A stretch of 64,000 bases of DNA, from positions 32,709,501 to 32,773,500 of the forward strand of contig CM060831.1 of NCBI GenBank assembly GCA_030762175.1, written 5' to 3'. Each line of letters opens with the position of its first letter. Positions within the stretch are counted from its first letter, which is position 1. Below, piece after piece: positions 12,955 to 23,875 of the stretch. The position numbers were made by a program, and so were the translations under genes. This stretch comes from Metallyticus violacea (taxonomy: Eukaryota; Arthropoda; Insecta; Mantodea; Metallyticidae). The notes beneath the pieces were generated by a model that saw only the letters and a program-made list of their open reading frames with translations, had not been told where the DNA came from and did not search any database.

Positions 12955-13139
12955 GAATACCTTCATAAGTGGCACTTAAGGCAATATCTGGACACAATTC
13001 ATTTTCTATTTACTTTCATTTTCCCCTTGGAACTCTACATCTGTGCTGTTGTATTTGAGTAAACAAATGCTAACTTCCAAAATATGCATTTAATGCATGA
13101 TCCAATATATGAAATTAAAATTGATTTTATTTACAAATA
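12955..13139 (+). repeat. flank of duplicated segment (copy of 17,456-17,640, inverted)
   Basis: This stretch matches the reverse complement of 17,456-17,640. Shared landmarks in the same order include AATTCATTTTCTATTT, TGTATTTGAGTA, AACTTCCAAA and GCATTTAATGCATGATCCA. Both copies end at the same TA dinucleotide, where a mariner end begins. This part therefore looks like a separate repeat or duplicated segment that already carried the mariner insertion. Confidence 0.7.
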
Positions 13140-13860
13140 CGAGGTGTGGTCCATAAATTTCCAGCCTGACATACAAGGCCATAAATCATGTTACGATAGT
13201 CATGTTATCTAACTTATTTCAGGAGTTCCCTCTCCGGGCACCTCAGGCATTCGCTTGAAGAGCTCATTCATGTCGCACATAATACAGCGTGATACAGAGC
13301 AGTGATTAAATGTTTATGTAAAGAAGGACTTTAACCGAATTATATGGAACAACGTCTTGATGGTGTGTATGGGTAAGTTTCCCTTCTATACCCCACTGTG
13401 AAAGAGTGGTTGAAAATATATCGTTTGGGCAAAGTCAGACTTGAAGATTACCCACGTGAGGTTAGTCCGATGGATGTGTTGACAAAAGAAAACATCTGCC
13501 TTGTCGAATAAGGAATTCTGAGTGATAGGCAGTCTGAAGACAAAAATAGATGTAGGATGAGTTTTCTAAAATAACTGGCTCTGCATCCTTCATCAACATT
13601 TGTATATGCATGAAGTCAGTAAAAGATGGGTGCCCCGAATTCTTTCAGCAGTTAAAATGCTACTGAATGGAATGTTGTCAGTAGTTTTAGAACCTTTGCC
13701 ATAGTAACGAAAGGGCAGTATTGAAATCTATTGTCATAGGGAACGAAACTATAGCTCTCTACCATGAACCTCTTTCAAAAAGAAAATCAATGGAGTGGCG
13801 GAAGGATGAAGGCCCTTAAAAGGTCAAGATCACACTATGCATTTAGCCGCGATTCGGCTT
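13140..13860 (+). pseudogene. mariner transposon, 5' end and transposase relic
   Basis: The element begins at 13,140 (CGAGGTGTGGTCCATAAATT) directly after TA, the target dinucleotide of mariners. Coding remnants follow. They are YPTVKEWLKIYRLGKVRLED and LTKENICLVE at about 13,390-13,510, HQHLYMHEVSKRWVPRIL at about 13,592-13,650, CHRDETWLYHYEPLSKK-like and SMEWRKDEGP at about 13,730-13,815. These are the mariner DNA-binding domain, the MSKVSARWVPRLL linker, and the first catalytic block. The second and third catalytic blocks and the right end are not recognisable, so the element is 3'-truncated or too decayed. Frameshifts and stops abolish coding. Confidence 0.8.
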
Positions 13861-14910
13861 ACACCCGGTGGCAGTGAAATAGTGGAAATAACAATGATTA
13901 TTTACAGCAAAGCACTTGAAAAAACCAGTTATCTTAATTAAATACTGGTGATCGTTTTTTTGGAACTGCAGAGGAATTCTGATGATAGATTTCAAAGAAA
14001 AGAATGGTGTAGTAATCCTATTGTTGCGCTTCTACCATTGATTTGTTATAGTGGAGCAGTTTTATTTCCGGCTAATGGTGTTGTAGGTTTCTGTTCACAC
14101 AATTGCAGGCTGCATCGCCTCATAATTCCTGGTCACTGTCAAATTTAATGAAAGTTGATGAATTTCTGTTACTACCCGCAGTGGAAACTTGTGATCCAGT
14201 GATCACATATTTTCTATGGAGGCTATAACTTCACTCTTTATTCACGTATTCCAAGTTCTAAAATGGTCTACAATGTTTTCCGTAACGCTTGTGTTATTTT
14301 AACGTTTATACTTGTGTACAACAAGTAAATAGATAAATATAATTAATTTAAAAATATATAAATAATTGAATGGCTTATCCTGAAATACAGACAGTTAATA
14401 CATTTTAGGCCCATCAAATATTGAAACTTATTGCGGTACATTTATTATTAATGTAAATAGCAACGTGTTTATATATGAGATTTGTTTATTAAATATAAAG
14501 CCGGTAATTATTCAATTGATACATCAATTACAATAGATTAAGCTCTTGAAATAACATTTCTCAATGTTGCCAACGCAATTCTATAAAGTGAAACGCATAA
14601 CAGTTTTGTAGAAATGTATATTATAGCTTCTGTGACATGAAATGCAGACATTTAGAGTTTTGTAGTCCTGATGAATCTGCTCTTTATTTAGCATTTCTAC
14701 AATTACAGTGAAATTAATGGAGAGCCCAGGGTATGTTTTGGTGTGTTAATAGAGAGCAAAATTGGAGAGCAATTTTTATACCTGGAACAAAATTAAAGAT
14801 TTTATATTTTAGAAAAATAAATTGAAATGTTTCAAATACAAAAATATGTTGCCACAGTACTGGAACATTGGAACTTGTTGTGGTTTCAGACGATAAATAT
14901 AAAAGGTTTC
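13861..14910. other. no recognised feature
   Basis: May include the decayed 3' half of the preceding mariner, but I cannot identify the YSPDLAP block or a right terminal repeat. AT content rises from about 14,280 onwards. Confidence 0.4.
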
Positions 14911-14918
14911 AGTATAAA

Positions 14919-15192
14919 AGGTTAATTTGATTTAATCTTTAACATCTCAGATATCAGCGTTCCATTCAATTCAGAACGTGACATTTTACTCAGAGGCCTC
15001 TTCTCTCCGTTATGAGGTTGTTTTACATGCCGTAAATGTACGACACGGTACCCACGGCTTTACTACCCTTCCGAAGGAAGCCATACTAAGAATTTTTACG
15101 CCCAAAAATTTTATCGACCCTAGCCGGGATTGAATCCGCGATTTTGGGTCTAGAAGACAAATATGGTTAAACTAGACAACAGGACCGACTTA
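14919..15192 (-). repeat. SINE1 copy with probable 8-bp target duplication
   Basis: Minus-strand copy from an AT-rich tail (about 14,919) to the head at GACAACAGGACCGACTT. The body blocks CAGAGGCCTCTTCT and CACGGCTTTACTACCC and the B box (GGGATTGAATCC) are clear. The octamer AGTATAAA occurs at 14,911-14,918 and again at 15,193-15,200, right at the two edges, and is a plausible target-site duplication. Confidence 0.9.
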
Positions 15193-15416
15193 AGTATAAA
15201 TACAAATATTTAAAAATTAATGATATCATTCTGCAAATTTTACACCCTATACCATGCATACAAAAAACGAGAAAGCCAAAATGATTAATGTTACCTAACA
15301 AAGGGCAGAACATGTACACCAAATGTATAGAATCTGAAGTGATGACTGAACCTGTCTTCTGGATTCCAAGTAGGAGGCTACTGACGCACTGAAGAGAGTT
15401 TAGCACATGGTATTTG

Positions 15417-15700
15417 TTTTATTCTTGGACGCTCTTTAATAGCTCAGGTCATCAGCGTCCCATTCAATTCAGGGTGTGAAACGGGCGGTAAATTTTGCTC
15501 AGAGGCCTCTTCTTTCAGGCTTGAGGTTCTTTTTCGTACCTAAATGTACGACACGGGACCCACGGCTTTACTTCCCTTCCGAAGGAAGCCATACAGGATT
15601 TTTACTCCCGAAAAAATCCATCGGTCCTAGCGGGGATTGAACCCGCGATCTTGGGTTTAGAAGGCAAGTGTGGTTACCAGTAGACCACCAGGACCGACAG
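15417..15700 (-). repeat. SINE1 copy
   Basis: Minus-strand copy with an intact set of blocks: tail GGACGCTCTTTAATAGCTCA, CAGGGTGTGAAACGGGCGG, CCACGGCTTTACTTCCC, B box GGGATTGAACCCGCG, and the head ending in CCACCAGGACCGAC. It lies only about 230 bp from the previous copy in the same orientation, but the two are separate insertions because unrelated sequence separates them. Confidence 0.93.
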
Positions 15701-16390
15701 CATTTGGTAATAGGCGTTAACTATTAAATTTATTAAAGAAATTTATTGTAAGGCCTTAATTGTAAAAGTAGGTCACACCTACGAATGGCCTATGCCAGAC
15801 TGATGCAGGCCATTTGTACTTTTGTTAGCATTTAAAATAAAATACATGCAGTCTTTTAAAATGCTATAGAGTGAAGAAGTTATGTCTGCTTATTACATGT
15901 TTAGGTCTCAAAATGAGAGTTGCTGTAACACAAGAGGGTCTAGTAAAATAAACCAACGTTAAAGACCGCGCAATAACTTCTCCTGGAATTTATTGCCAGG
16001 CTTTCCATTTTACAACGCTCTTGGTGGACCTCGCGCATAACACGTGTGTGGGTCTAGAAACTTGAAGTTGCATCCCTAATGGGATGATATGCATATTCAC
16101 TAATGTCATTATTCCACCATTTCGCAGCTACTACAGGAATGCACTTCGGATTACAATTTGTGCATTTAACATTTTGAATTTACGCTCTGTATGCTAATTC
16201 ACTGGTCGATATGTAATACATATTCAACATTAAATGTTGATACGGGTATGTAACTGATGCACACACGGGACATTGTACTATCCGGAAAAATTAAATATAA
16301 ATGTCGTTTGGGTTTATCACTTCTTGCTTGGCTGATGTATTTTTCAGTTAAATGGCAAAAAGCTCATGAACAGTTGGGAGCTCATTCTTA
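15701..16390. other. no recognised feature
   Basis: No protein motif or repeat recognised. It ends with the TA at 16,389-16,390 that borders the next element. Confidence 0.4.
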
Positions 16391-16685
16391 TGAGGTGCAG
16401 TTCATAAATTTCCGGCTTGACATAGAAGGCAATGATTATGTTGCGATGTTCATGCTACCTGATACATTTTTAAGAGTGTAAACACTGCATTTCCTTTGTA
16501 GCCCAACCCTTTAAATAGAAATGTTTAATAACAGCAGGAAACGTTTTTTTTTTCCCCTAATTTTCTGGGTACGTGGCATTGATCACTCCAGATAAATGTC
16601 AACAATTAACTGAGCATCACATCTTGCTGAAACTTTGTCTAAATCTTTTAATTGCCGCGTTTGAGTATCCAACTTTTAGTCACCA

Positions 16686-16912
16686 CAGCCGTTGATAATT
16701 AAGAGATAGAGGTTCTCTGCCTGACCGCATCAATAATTCAGTTTCAGTCAAAAGTAGTCTAAGATTTAACAACAGACGTGGAGCGATGTTAAATAGCAGC
16801 CTATAGATGCCACGTTTTTCTCAGAGCCTTTGAGAGCAATTGTTCAACGACAGAGCTTCTCGCTCTACTGCACCAACAATATTTAACTTCAGTCAATAAC
16901 TGCCTAGGATTT
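16686..16912 (+). repeat. left arm of large inverted repeat (family b)
   Basis: About 220 bp matching the reverse complement of 17,617-17,838. Shared landmarks in order are CAGCCGTTGATAATTAAG, GGTTCTCTG, AGCAGCCTATAG, GAGCCTTTGAGA, TGCACCAA and GCCTAGGATT. By eye the arms are about 75-80% alike. A third related copy lies at 46,491-46,566. Function unknown; it is probably a dispersed repeat or a non-autonomous DNA transposon. Confidence 0.75.
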
Positions 16913-16919
16913 ATCTCCA

Positions 16920-17159
16920 CGTGGAGTGGTGTAATAGCTTCGGCCAATGAATACACCTGGGGAAGAGTTTATGAGTGTTATTGTTGGGATATCGAGTAAG
17001 GGTCATATCATTGCCACTCATCGTATTGTATACTCAGCCGGTATCAAAAGAGGCGCCAAATTTTTGATAATGACCGTTACTCGATAACCCAAAAATAACA
17101 TGATTTTGTCTGTCGTTATCTTAGATTGCTATTGTGTTAAGCTATTACACCACTCCACG
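16920..17159. mobile_element. foldback MITE-like element, 240 bp
   Basis: The ends form a perfect 21-bp terminal inverted repeat (CGTGGAGTGGTGTAATAGCTT at 16,920-16,940 and its complement at 17,139-17,159; one base more than 20, given only as ends CGTGGAG and AGCTT). A second inverted pair lies inside: 16,976-17,004 against 17,072-17,100, 26 of 29 bases matching, around ATATCGAGTAAG. No coding capacity. The left end overlaps the palindrome CTCCACGTGGAG (16,915-16,926). No target duplication was identified. Confidence 0.7.
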
Positions 17160-17455
17160 AAATAATTTCAACCACTCTTTCACAGTGGAGTATGGAGGGG
17201 GAACTAGCCTATACACACCATCAAGACGTTATCCCATATCTCTAGGTTAAAGTCTTTATTTACATCAACATTTAATCACTGCTCTGTGTTATTTGTATTA
17301 TGATGCGACATAAATAAGCTCTCCAAGCAAACGAATGACGTGGCCGGAAAGGAAATGTAGATTTTGCATTCCTGAGACATGTTAGATAACATGAACATTG
17401 CAACAGTGAATTATGGCGTTGTATGTCAGGCTGGAAAGTTATGAGTCACAACACG

Positions 17456-17640
17456 TACTTGTGAATAAAATGTATTTGAATTTCACATAATGGATCATGC
17501 ATTAAATGCGTGATTTGGAAGTTATCATGAAATGTACACTCTCTGTATTTGTACATTTATTTACCTACTCAAATACATCAACGCAGATGCAGGACTCCAA
17601 AAAGAAAATAGAAAATGAATCCTAGGCTGATATTGGCTGA
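17456..17640 (-). repeat. inverted copy of 12,955-13,139
   Basis: Reverse complement matches the flank before the 13.14-kb mariner, with the same order of landmarks, and joins the mariner end at the same TA. Its distal part overlaps the start of the family b right arm. Confidence 0.7.
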
Positions 17641-17838
17641 AGTCAAAATTTATTGGTGCAATGAGCAAGAGACACTCTATCTTGAGCAATGTTCTCAAAG
17701 GCTCCCAGGGAAACATGGCGACTATAGGCTGCCTTTCAACACCACTCCACATGGAGTTTGTTTGTAGTTAAATCCTAGACTGCTACTGGCTGAAGCTGGT
17801 GCGGAAGACAGAGAATCACTTAATTATCAACGGCTCTG
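17617..17838 (-). repeat. right arm of large inverted repeat (family b)
   Basis: Reverse complement of the 16,686-16,912 repeat, with AATTATCAACGGCTCTG at the outer edge and ATCCTAGGC at the inner edge. It contains CCACTCCACATGGAG, which resembles the end of the foldback element at 16,920. The two may therefore be related families. Confidence 0.75.
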
Positions 17839-19779
17839 AAAAAATGTGGCGACCCAATTGTCACTTACTGAAAGTAAATCGGTTGGGTACACAATGAACG
17901 CGGCAAACATATTAAAAGTTTACCGCTTCTTTTGATACTGACAGTAATACACAAAACACTCTTACCAACAATGGTGCCGCTTAACAAAATGTCCCACCAT
18001 TTCATGGACATGAAAAGTATTTTGAACTTCTACAGACACATTAAGGTCTTCTTGAATAGGTCTGGAACAAATATATCGAAACCGCTGCATGAACATAACA
18101 GCTGTAGTCGGCAGGACCGCTCCATTGTTGCGTAACTGAATAAATGACATTTCACTACTTGTGCACACACAAAACCGTAGCCTGCATTTGTTGCCCTGGT
18201 GCATGCTGGACACTTCTCGTCAGTGGAGATTAGCTACACGGGCTTAATACCCTAACGTTTTAAGACCCTGGACATTGAAATTAAATTGCCTAAACTTCCT
18301 AGCCTAATTTGTAAGCGTAGTGCTTCATTAGTAATTAGCTGCTATCGGTGTTGGCATATAGGTTTTTTATAGTAATGGTTATTCTGCATCAGAGTTTACC
18401 AATTCACCATTAGGCATTAGTAGCTTGCATTAATTACAGCAATTAAACAAAAAAGGGGAAAACAGAAGAAATGGAGTATTGAGCTATGAACTTCGCCTGA
18501 ATTTATAATCAGCTAATTAATTAATTGATGTAAAAACTACAACGTGTATCTTTTAGTGAACAAAAAGTCATGAAATTGAAAATCAAAAAGCTTATCGGTA
18601 GGCTATGGAAATTAATTATTTAACGTACCAATGTTATTGACCAATATCAAGCATAAAATACGCACATTGTCTTTTAAAAAAATGGTAACTGAATTAATAT
18701 GCAATGATGTGGGAACTGTCGTCAACGAAACTCATGAAATATACTCTTCTATCTCAATTGCTACCAATAAAGATGTTGAAATGTAACCGAATAGATTTTG
18801 CGGGAAGTAAAACAGTTTCGTTTCCCTTGCACAGCTCATCGAAATACTTATAACGTATTAAATATTGAAATATTTCTCTTCCGAGCTCGTGAATCTTCGT
18901 CACCATTTAGGAAAACAGTTATCTGCGAACGCAATGCACAATAATAGCAAATTTCTATATATTACAAATAATGATTTTGAACACAAGAAAGCTTGCTCGC
19001 TGCACATCGTTTTCGAACTTCCTGGTGTTAACAGATGTCTATAAAATGCTTTTAATTTAATAAACGTCGCAAAGTTTATTATTTTAAAAAAGTTAGGCAA
19101 CATTGCTTTAAAATTGTCCGTTAATTATTTGTTGTGATGTGTCTGTGCTCTCATTGGCCCTCATTTTCATTGAGAGACATCTAGCAACTCTTCCAAAACT
19201 TCTGCGCTTTGAATTTCTTTTATTGATGACTATGGATGGGAATGAAAAGCGGTCCCATGCCCTCCTTTCACAAACGGCAGCAGAGGGCAGCGGAAAAAAC
19301 CGAGGAATGACCACCGATGCCTAAAAGTGTAGTGTGACTTCAACAAATACAGGCGGATATAATTGTCGTAACGTATATAAACAAGTAATGGAATGCAAAA
19401 AATGAACTCTTTAGATTGCAAGTTTAGAATAGTCAATCACATTCAATATATAGCGAAATTAAATGGGAAATTGTTATGCAGCAATGTAAAATGTAAAGGA
19501 AATAATTGATACGGCAAAAGCATACGCTTTTAATAGTATAAATTGTGAAACATTTCTTTTTTACTTAACCTAACCTAATCAAAATTTGCAACCTATGCGC
19601 TACCTTTGTAATATTTTCGAACCTAAGAAAACTATTGCAATTTTTTTAAACCTAGGCTAACGTAACCGAACCTAAATTTGCAACATACATGAAATAAAAG
19701 TAAAATTGCAACCTACGCATTGTCCTCCTTAGAAAAGGTTATGGTAAGAAAAGTGTGGACAAATTATGAAAATAAAAAC
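17839..19779. other. mostly unrecognised; contains one copy of a 36-bp repeat
   Basis: No protein or RNA motif recognised. Bases 18,279-18,314 are an exact copy of 19,876-19,911. Bases about 19,566-19,720 are rich in AACCTA strings with a loosely repeated TTGCAACCTA(T/C)GCG motif; two CCTAA units there match the insect telomere motif but are too few to call. Confidence 0.45.
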
Positions 19780-19862
19780 AAAGTTGGCCCATAGAGGAAA
19801 TGAACCCATTACCTTCTCGTTAGTGGCATGACGTTCTAACCACCTGAGCCACCAGGTCGAAT
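19780..19862 (-). repeat. tRNA-like SINE head
   Basis: On the minus strand the sequence gives CGACCTGGTGGCTCAGGTGG, with a good A box (TGGCTCAGGTGG), and GGGTTCATTTCCTC, a B box, 44-48 bp apart as in a tRNA. The fold is not a complete tRNA. It is probably the head of a SINE from a family other than SINE1-3. No body was identified. Confidence 0.5.
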
Positions 19863-19875
19863 GCAAAAATATGGC

Positions 19876-19911
19876 AATTAAATTGCCTAAACTTCCTAGC
19901 CTAATTTGTAA
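19876..19911. repeat. 36-bp exact repeat (second copy of 18,279-18,314)
   Basis: Both copies read AATTAAATTGCCTAAACTTC and continue identically to TTTGTAA. The flanks of the two copies are unrelated beyond the repeat. Confidence 0.75.
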
Positions 19912-22900
19912 TTTGTAGATTAGTTGAATTGAGTTGGTTTTCTTCGCTGCCGTTCGTGAAAGGAGGTGTGACACCTGCACCAGAGCTGTTCAGGAAGTAC
20001 GGGAAGTAACAAATTCCTTCGCGCTCGTTTTATAAGACGGTTGTCTGCGCACAACTATTTCGGCAACAACCTTTGTGTAAGAACAACTGTTTTGCCCAGC
20101 ACTACTCTTGAATACAATAAGATAAAATGAGGGTTATCAATGCTCGCAGAAATGGATGGGAAAGCCAGCAAGCCACCACAACAAAGAATCAGCAACTAAT
20201 GAATGCACACTGTACACAATATATTTCACTGATTAAACGTTTTGTTGTATACTATGTAAGACAATAATAGCATCTATTGATTTTTACCTTAAGCGAGCGA
20301 GCACATTTATCGAGTTTTGAAAAACCTGCTAACATTTTTTACTCTCTACACGACATGGATGGAGTTACGCAAAATCTAGTTTCACAGCATGAAGCGGGCG
20401 ATGTATATTATGCGGATGGTATATAAAACTCAATTTTGTCAAATTTTGCATCTATCGAGTTTGGAAATAGGCTTCTAAATTATATGGTGATTCTGGGACA
20501 CCATGTGTACACAGATAGAATTCCAGCATGCCAGTAACCAGGATGTTAGAGCTTTCTATAGTGAAGTTACAGAGTTAAGGCCATCTGAACGCTTCTTCCA
20601 GCACGTAACCACGCTCTTCAGAGATAAACTCAAATAACTCACCATATAAACTGACTCCAAACATTAGAAATCGTAGCAAGTAGGTGTGGGCTTTGTGTCT
20701 ACTGATTAACTGAAGGCACAGAACTCAGGTGAAATAAAAATAATAATTACTGTAGTTAATGATTTAATTTTAAACATTGTACTCTGTAGGTACAAATAAA
20801 ATAAAATGTATGTATCTATTTATTAATTTATTCATAATATGGTTTCAGGAGTTAATAACCACTTTTTTGTAGTATATTCTAATATACACTGTTCAAATTT
20901 AGTAAAATAAATGAGCATTGGCAATTATTATCTTCATATCACACAAAACGAAGAACGACTATCACGAAAATAATAATGTTGTAATTAGAAAAGTATTTTG
21001 TTATATTTTTAATATTTTCCATTAGAGCAGAGTTAACAACCGTGTTCAGACTTTTAAAGTAATAAATGTTTAACTTTGTTAACATTTTACTCCTTGCAGG
21101 TGAGTCAGATGATGCCTAGTGTAGCACAGTCCAAATTAGTGACCAACTCTGCCAAAATATGTAAGTAAATACTTCTGTTCTGACGTATTTTTAAACAAGA
21201 ACAGTAAATTAGTAGTCCTTGTATTATGCTTTTATTTTATTAAATAACCAAATTCAGGTCAGAAGTTGTGTTTTCTTACAGAAATTCTTAAGTAGATTAA
21301 GTACTCTAAGTCTGATAAAGCTTGAAGATGAAGGGAACTGTAAAAAGTGTGAAACACAAAATATATAGTTTTTAAGCCGAATGCATATTTTGAAGTTAAG
21401 CTCTGTAAAGCCATCTGAGCATATCTCTTAAAATGTTTAATTGTTAAAAAAAGTGCGCACCTTTCAGATGCATGCACAAGAGATGTGAAGAACGGTTTTA
21501 GAACCAAAGCCTGGTTTGTAAATTGAATGTTGCAATGACAGGAAACAGCACAGAAGTTTCCAAAGAAGTAGTACAACGGTACTCGTGTTGAATATATTCT
21601 TCATATCTGAACATTTTCAAGCTTAAATTTTTCACAATATATTTGAGTCGAAAAATTGCAAATAAAAAACATTAAAATGTTAAACTTAAAAGAAACGAGT
21701 TATCATGTTATCATTAATGTGACAAAATAAACGCCAAACTGTACGTTTATTTTGTTGTTAAATGGTGGAAGCTGAGCTGAGCTCAATTGTGAAGTCGCAG
21801 ATCATTGCATAAACATGTTCTAATTTGTTCTCGACATTCGCTTAGTCTTTCACAGTGGTTCTTTATGATTGGAAGCTTCTACAGGATGTTTCAAAATGTG
21901 TGGTATAACTTCGGGGACGCTATGCAGACGCAATGACACCCATCTTTTCTCATTACCTAAAAATTAACCACCTTCTATCTGAATATTGCCCTCATTGCGA
22001 CATCTCATTGAACTGCGAAGAAGTTTTAAATTCCTGGGGCATATTTTGTCTGACAGCGTGTCACAATTCGCTTGCGAAGAGTTTCCACACCATCAACAGA
22101 AAGCGAATATCGCAAAAATTTTAATGCCATCCAGTGGGTTTAAAGCGATGCCAGGCAATTTATCCACCTCTGCTCTCCACCTACTAAGTACCTGCGGGCT
22201 TCAATATTGAAAGGCGCCATCATGAATGTATTAGTGCTCTTCCTGACCACATGGACAGAGAATCAAGAATGTTTTTTATGAAATCTCTTGGAATTGCCTT
22301 CGTGGGAAAATGAGATATAAAACGAGGTCAGTATTCAAGCAGGAGGTGACATTTTGAACCTTTGAACAGATGTTAAACTCCCAAAGTTAACAACTTTCAT
22401 ACTCCTGTTGATATAAACTATTTTTCTTTTCTGTATGTAGAATCTCGTCCTTAAAGTCATGCCCTGTATTTTTTTAAACATTCTGTGTTGCAGTCATACT
22501 ATTTCTCTCAGTTTCACAAAGCTTGCAAGCAGCATAAGCCACATAAGAATACTTTCAGTAAATTTAATCTTTAAAAACATGCATTCAACTTTAATTAAAT
22601 TAAAAGAGAAGTAATGCTATTCTAACCTAATACTACCTACCTCAATGCAGTACGTGCTATCATGAATATGTATGAAAAATGCCACAAATATGAAACAAAA
22701 CACACTTTTGACTCTGTACATTTTTTCTTATTCTCTTGTTTTGTAAGTGCCCCGAGAAACAACATTTTACTTTAATGAATAAATATTACTATGGCATATT
22801 AGCGTGTATGTTAGAATACATCATTTCAGTCATTAAGCCTCTAAGGCTGTCGTTCCAAACAATATAAAAAGTAATAAAAAAGACTTGCCGCACACTGTTT

Positions 22901-23469
22901 TGCGGCGCATCCGTACAAATGCCCTACAGGTGTGTATATCATAGATAAAGTGTATTAATTAGACATACCACGTGAGGTTACACTTACCAAGGTTGAGACC
23001 TGATGTAGGATAACTTTATTGAAGGCTGGAGAAATGTTACGAGCGTTCAAGATAATCTTCCATCGCCCCTGAACCGCAGTGAAGTAATATAGAATAATGC
23101 CCATCTTGTATTTTTGTACACTATAATGAATGAATAGTGTTTCAAAAAGTTTAAACTCGGCTTTTCGTTGGTTCTCTGTGGTATCCGATAGGATTCGGTT
23201 CAAGTAACTTTAGAAAATGACAGCAGAAGGCATTATTTCTTCTTTTTTTACTGTTTACCTTTCTCCTTTGAACTTACAAACCTATGACCTGGTTAGTCGT
23301 CTGTCGGAGAGGTAATATCTCTGGGTACACATAGAGTTCAAACACACTGACGGACTCCCTGTTAGGGCCAGTCTAATGTTAGGCATCACAAACACGAAGA
23401 TTCAGACACGTACAGAGAAGATGAATTACGAAGTGGAGTGTGATTCGTGGCAGAGAAATTCTAATACAA
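19912..23469. other. no recognised feature in 3.5 kb
   Basis: AT-rich. The frames of 60-105 codons have no recognisable motifs. A stretch at about 21,880-22,490 begins with CTACAGGATGTTTCAAAATG, a style of end seen in some insect DNA transposons, but no matching second end or transposase was found. Confidence 0.45.
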
Positions 23470-23580
23470 CAGAAAACGAATCGAGGGGAGTCACGGAAAG
23501 CCTCGGTCAGGTTAGTCGACGGAAGGATTTGAACCTGGAACCTTCTGAATATGAGTCTCGAGTCAATCCACTCAATCGTT
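23470..23580 (-). repeat. possible tRNA-like SINE head
   Basis: Minus strand has CCAGGTTCAAATCCTTCC, a good B box, preceded by a weak A-box-like ATTGAGTGGATTG. The body could extend left toward 23,340. No second copy in the window supports it. Confidence 0.35.
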
Positions 23581-23875
23581 TAATCATTTTATATTCTTTA
23601 TTTATATAAGCATGTAAGTGCCGCACTTGGCACATTATTTCAGTAAATGCAGTGGTAATACATCCCCTGGAAATATTACTTAATAGTACGGGAGAAGAAT
23701 AACTTGACAAAATTAAATAACAACTATTTAAATTAAGTTTATTACGAACATAAATGATTAGCGAAACTCACTAATTAATTTCACAAAAGTTTAAAAAAGG
23801 GCCTTTACTAAAAGTGATAAAGAAGTAGCTCATTTAACCATCAGGGCATATTAACTAATGGGTAATGTAATAATA

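Larger units (their letters stand above)
16391..17455 (-). mobile_element. mariner-derived element with terminal inverted repeats, internally rearranged
   Basis: The left end (TGAGGTGCAGTTCATAAATT) and the reverse complement of the right end (CGTGTTGTGACTCATAACTT) match over about 65 bp. Both continue into TTCC.GC.TGACATA and a copy of TTGCAATGTTCATG. Each end is bordered by TA (16,389-16,390 and 17,456-17,457). The right 300 bp (17,160-17,455) is the inverted equivalent of the mariner 5' end at 13,140-13,422, including a trace of the VKEWLK coding region (17,160-17,190). The rest of the transposase is absent. The interior instead holds part of another repeat (16,686-16,912) and a foldback element (16,920-17,159). 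It could be a non-autonomous derivative or two truncated copies joined by a rearrangement. Confidence 0.65.

Noticed and set aside
19566..19700. Interstitial telomere repeats (CCTAA, i.e. TTAGG)
   Set aside because: Only two adjacent units are present; the rest is irregular AACCTA-rich sequence.
21880..22490. DNA transposon with ACAGG-type ends
   Set aside because: The proposed right end (near 22,470) matches the left at only a few positions, and no transposase is visible.
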